From Anabaena sp051781005 (GTDB lineage: Bacteria > Cyanobacteriota > Cyanobacteriia > Cyanobacteriales > Nostocaceae): DNA of 64,000 nt. Numbering within the stretch: the stretch's first letter is position 1; the number at the start of each line of letters is the position of its first letter. The notes below the pieces were generated by a model. The model was not told where the DNA came from, made no database searches, and worked only from the letters and a program-made list of their open reading frames with translations. Position numbers and translations under genes: made by a program. The stretch is from positions 115,649 through 179,648 of the forward strand of contig NZ_JBPWOA010000057.1 of NCBI RefSeq assembly GCF_051781005.1. The letters run 5' to 3'. Positions 61,639 through 64,000 of the stretch are shown here, in pieces.

Positions 61639-64000
61639 ATGGAACTCAATAGTCACAATTTAAAGCCTACTTCATCTGATGTACCTCAATCGCCTCCAAG
61701 GTACTGGACAAATACCCGTGACGAAATACTCTCGTGGTTGAATGAAAATAATAGCTCTCTAGCAGATTTGTATAAAGGCGCAGTTTACTTAACTTTTGGA
61801 AGCCTAATTCCTGGTAAATTAAGATTTATATCTCATGCTGTTCGTGAAATTCGTAATAGATTACCTGATTCTATTCCTAAAATAAGTAAAACCCTTGTAT
61901 ATCAAGATGAGGTTGGAAAAATAGAAGCTATTTGGGAGAGTAATGGCTTTGATTTAGATGAAATACCTCCAGAAATTACTATTAACTCTCATCTATTTAG
62001 TGAAATTCAACAGCTTATAAAAAAACATAAAGCGGTAAGGGAAAATAACCAAGAAAGAACCTTTAAATTTTTTGAGTTATGTATTTCTGATAATCAACTT
62101 GATCGAAATATATTAGAACCAATAGTCAATCATTATTGGGACATAACAGAGTGGTTTATGAAAAAAACACATGAACCAGGTAAAACACATGATAAAAGTA
62201 AACCTAAATTAGCTCCTGATGATCAAGAAATACGTTATCAATTTGAGCAATTTGAATCATTTCTTTCTACTTTTTCTCAAAAGTTTTATACTACGGTAGA
62301 TAAACTTGATGAGATATTAACAGAAGACAATCCTCAGCAGATAGAGAAAGTTATAGGATTGCTAATACACCCACAGCATTTTAGTTACTTTTTCAATCGT
62401 CTGCAAAATCCCGATTGGATTGAACCATTAAATAATAAAGGATTTTTCAAGAATCCTCCACAAATTATTGAGGATACTAATCAAGGTACTATCAGCTTTC
62501 CTTTGTGGCCTCAGTCTAGATATTTAGCACGAATAGCTAAAGACAAACCAACAGAGGTACTAGAAATTGTACGACGAATAAAAAGCAATAATCCTCGTAT
62601 TTATGAAGATTTTGTTGATGCTGCACTTCAGATGCCTCTGCAACAAGCAGTGCAATTAGTTCCTAAAGTTAAAATTTGGATAGAATCGTCATACTCATCA
62701 TTTCTATTTCCAGAAAAAGTTGCTGATCTCATAATTCATCTTGCCAAAGGTGGTCAGCATGAAAAAGCACTAGAACTAGCTAGAACATTACTTGTTGTTA
62801 TGCCAGATTCTAGTTTGAATAACAGTGATAACAGTGTCTATATTCCCTCTCCCAAACCACGAGTACGCTTTGATAACTGGAATTATCAAGAAATCATTAA
62901 AAAATATATTCCAGAATTAGTCAAAATAGTGGGTGAAAAGGCGTTGATTATGCTAATTTTCCTGCTTAATGATGCGGTTAAGTTCTCTATTTCTAATTCA
63001 GAATTTCAAGAAAAAGATAATAATTCACCTATCTTGGAAGATAGCTCACATTACTGGCGATATGCAATTGAGGATCATCCTCGAAATCATGATCCTTATG
63101 ATGTTACAGAAATTTTGCTACAAGCAGTAAGGGATACAGCAAAACAAATATTAGAACAAGATCCAACAAAAATATCAACTATTGTTCAGAAGTTGGAGCA
63201 GAGACGTTGGCGAGTTTTCCATCGCATCGCACTTTACCTAATTCGTGAATATAAAGATGTAGATCCTAATTTACTAATTGAAAAATTGGTTGATTCTAAT
63301 CGTTTTACAAAAACTAATCCTTACGAAGATAACGATTATGAATATGTACAACTGCTAAAAGAAAATTTTGATAAACTTCCTTTAGATAAACAAGAACAGA
63401 TTTTAAGTTGGATTGATAATCCTCAAATAGATTGGGATTGGCTAGAAGATCAAGCCAAAAAAGCTAAATGGGTAAGACAGTGGCAGCAAGAAAAGTTGAC
63501 AATAATAAAAGATAGTCTTTCAATATATTGGCAAGAACGGTATCAACAATTAGTTAATGAGTTTGGCAATCTTGAACTTACAAATATTTTTGCTAGAGGT
63601 GTAAGTGAGGCTAGATTCTTAGGAGTTAATAGTCCCATAACTGACTCAGAATTAGAATCTATGAGTATTGAGGAGATAATTATCTTCCTTAGAACATGGG
63701 AGCCAAAATCTACAGATATATTTGAATTTGAAGAACCATCACGATCAGGATTAGCATCTGCTCTCGCAAGACTAGCTGAAAAATATCCTGAACGTTATGC
63801 ACAAGGGGCAGATAAATTCCAATGTCTATACCCAACATATATATCTAATTTTCTTAGAGGTTTGCGTCAAGCTTTAAATAACCAATCCAAACAACAGCAA
63901 GAAATAAAAAATTTTTATTGGATATCTGTTCTAAGTCTTTGCAATTGGTTAGCCGAAAAATCTACAGAATTCAATCAATCTCTGTCAATTTATGACGAAC
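61639..64000 (+). CDS. Large helical-repeat protein, uncharacterised (partial, cut by right edge)
   Basis: I translated this frame from ATG 61639; it stays open for 787 codons to the window end. AAGGAA lies upstream. The sequence is helical and repeat-like without catalytic motifs in the visible part. Recurring phrases such as RLQNPDWIEPLNNKGFFKNPP, ISFPLWPQSRYLARIAKDKPTEVLEIVRRIKSNNPRIYEDFVDAALQMP look like ARM/HEAT-type scaffolds seen in large uncharacterised bacterial proteins of defence regions. The true length is probably well over 1000 residues. It is divergent from the MrfA-like helicase with 160 bp between, including a CCCCCAGTGGGGG stem. Function unknown. Confidence 0.75.
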   Translation, partial: MELNSHNLKPTSSDVPQSPPRYWTNTRDEILSWLNENNSSLADLYKGAVYLTFGSLIPGKLRFISHAVREIRNRLPDSIPKISKTLVYQDEVGKIEAIWESNGFDLDEIPPEITINSHLFSEIQQLIKKHKAVRENNQERTFKFFELCISDNQLDRNILEPIVNHYWDITEWFMKKTHEPGKTHDKSKPKLAPDDQEIRYQFEQFESFLSTFSQKFYTTVDKLDEILTEDNPQQIEKVIGLLIHPQHFSYFFNRLQNPDWIEPLNNKGFFKNPPQIIEDTNQGTISFPLWPQSRYLARIAKDKPTEVLEIVRRIKSNNPRIYEDFVDAALQMPLQQAVQLVPKVKIWIESSYSSFLFPEKVADLIIHLAKGGQHEKALELARTLLVVMPDSSLNNSDNSVYIPSPKPRVRFDNWNYQEIIKKYIPELVKIVGEKALIMLIFLLNDAVKFSISNSEFQEKDNNSPILEDSSHYWRYAIEDHPRNHDPYDVTEILLQAVRDTAKQILEQDPTKISTIVQKLEQRRWRVFHRIALYLIREYKDVDPNLLIEKLVDSNRFTKTNPYEDNDYEYVQLLKENFDKLPLDKQEQILSWIDNPQIDWDWLEDQAKKAKWVRQWQQEKLTIIKDSLSIYWQERYQQLVNEFGNLELTNIFARGVSEARFLGVNSPITDSELESMSIEEIIIFLRTWEPKSTDIFEFEEPSRSGLASALARLAEKYPERYAQGADKFQCLYPTYISNFLRGLRQALNNQSKQQQEIKNFYWISVLSLCNWLAEKSTEFNQSLSIYDE

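Overview
The window looks like part of a large plasmid, or a plasmid-derived accessory region, from a filamentous heterocyst-type cyanobacterium (Nostoc/Anabaena-like). The basis is frequent HIP1 octamers (GCGATCGC, e.g. near 6550, 13670 and 28950), cyanobacterium-typical families (CyRepA1-type replication protein, Ycf46-like AAA+ ATPase, Uma2 nuclease, DUF433/DUF5615 toxin-antitoxin pair), a CCCCTGC heptamer tandem repeat, and many small inverted-repeat elements. I see no rRNA, tRNA or CRISPR array.

Layout. 1-6.5 kb: a divergent two-component pair (hybrid kinase cut by the left edge, NarL-type regulator), a Gp157-like phage gene, a nuclease-like gene, a CrtISO-like FAD oxidoreductase and a toxin-antitoxin pair. 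6.6-12.1 kb: a 1296-residue Mrr-like nuclease/P-loop NTPase that looks like an antiviral STAND protein, then glycerol kinase. 12.3-27.6 kb: plasmid backbone. It holds the replication protein, two nuclease-like or unknown genes, relaxase and MobC, a control region with an oriT-like hairpin and six 16-bp repeats on a 22-bp period, a ParM-like ATPase with a candidate ParR partner, a ParA/MobD-like ATPase, a membrane protein, a lipoprotein and three small minus-strand proteins. 28-33.3 kb: an ABC-ATPase/PIN nuclease pair, a TumE/TumA pair, a Ycf46-like ATPase and an MtfA-type peptidase. 33.4-40.7 kb: a TetR-controlled redox/detoxification cluster (GST, PNPOx-like, SnoaL-like, peroxiredoxin-like) invaded by an IscB/omegaRNA locus. 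The iscB gene is itself split inside its HNH domain by a 1403-bp insertion sequence. 41-52.3 kb: second backbone block with a family A DNA polymerase, a clamp-motif protein, a secreted transglycosylase-like protein, a membrane protein, an acidic-tailed protein, Uma2 and a TraD/VirD4 coupling protein. 52.5-57.8 kb: a minus-strand block around an ARPP-2-like protein and a TROVE-like/vWA protein. 58-64 kb: an HxpB-like phosphatase, an MrfA-like helicase and a large open reading frame that runs off the right edge.

How it works together: replication protein, segregation system (ParM/ParR plus repeats), relaxase/MobC/coupling protein and a wall hydrolase make a self-maintaining, mobilisable replicon. 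No VirB4 or VirB6-10 genes were recognised, so mating-pair functions would have to come from outside the window. The cargo is mainly conflict systems (STAND-nuclease, ATPase-PIN, two toxin-antitoxin pairs, ARPP-2/vWA, IscB) and redox enzymes. At least six short inverted-repeat elements, several with target duplications, plus one full insertion sequence show heavy transposition. All identifications are by eye, without database searches.
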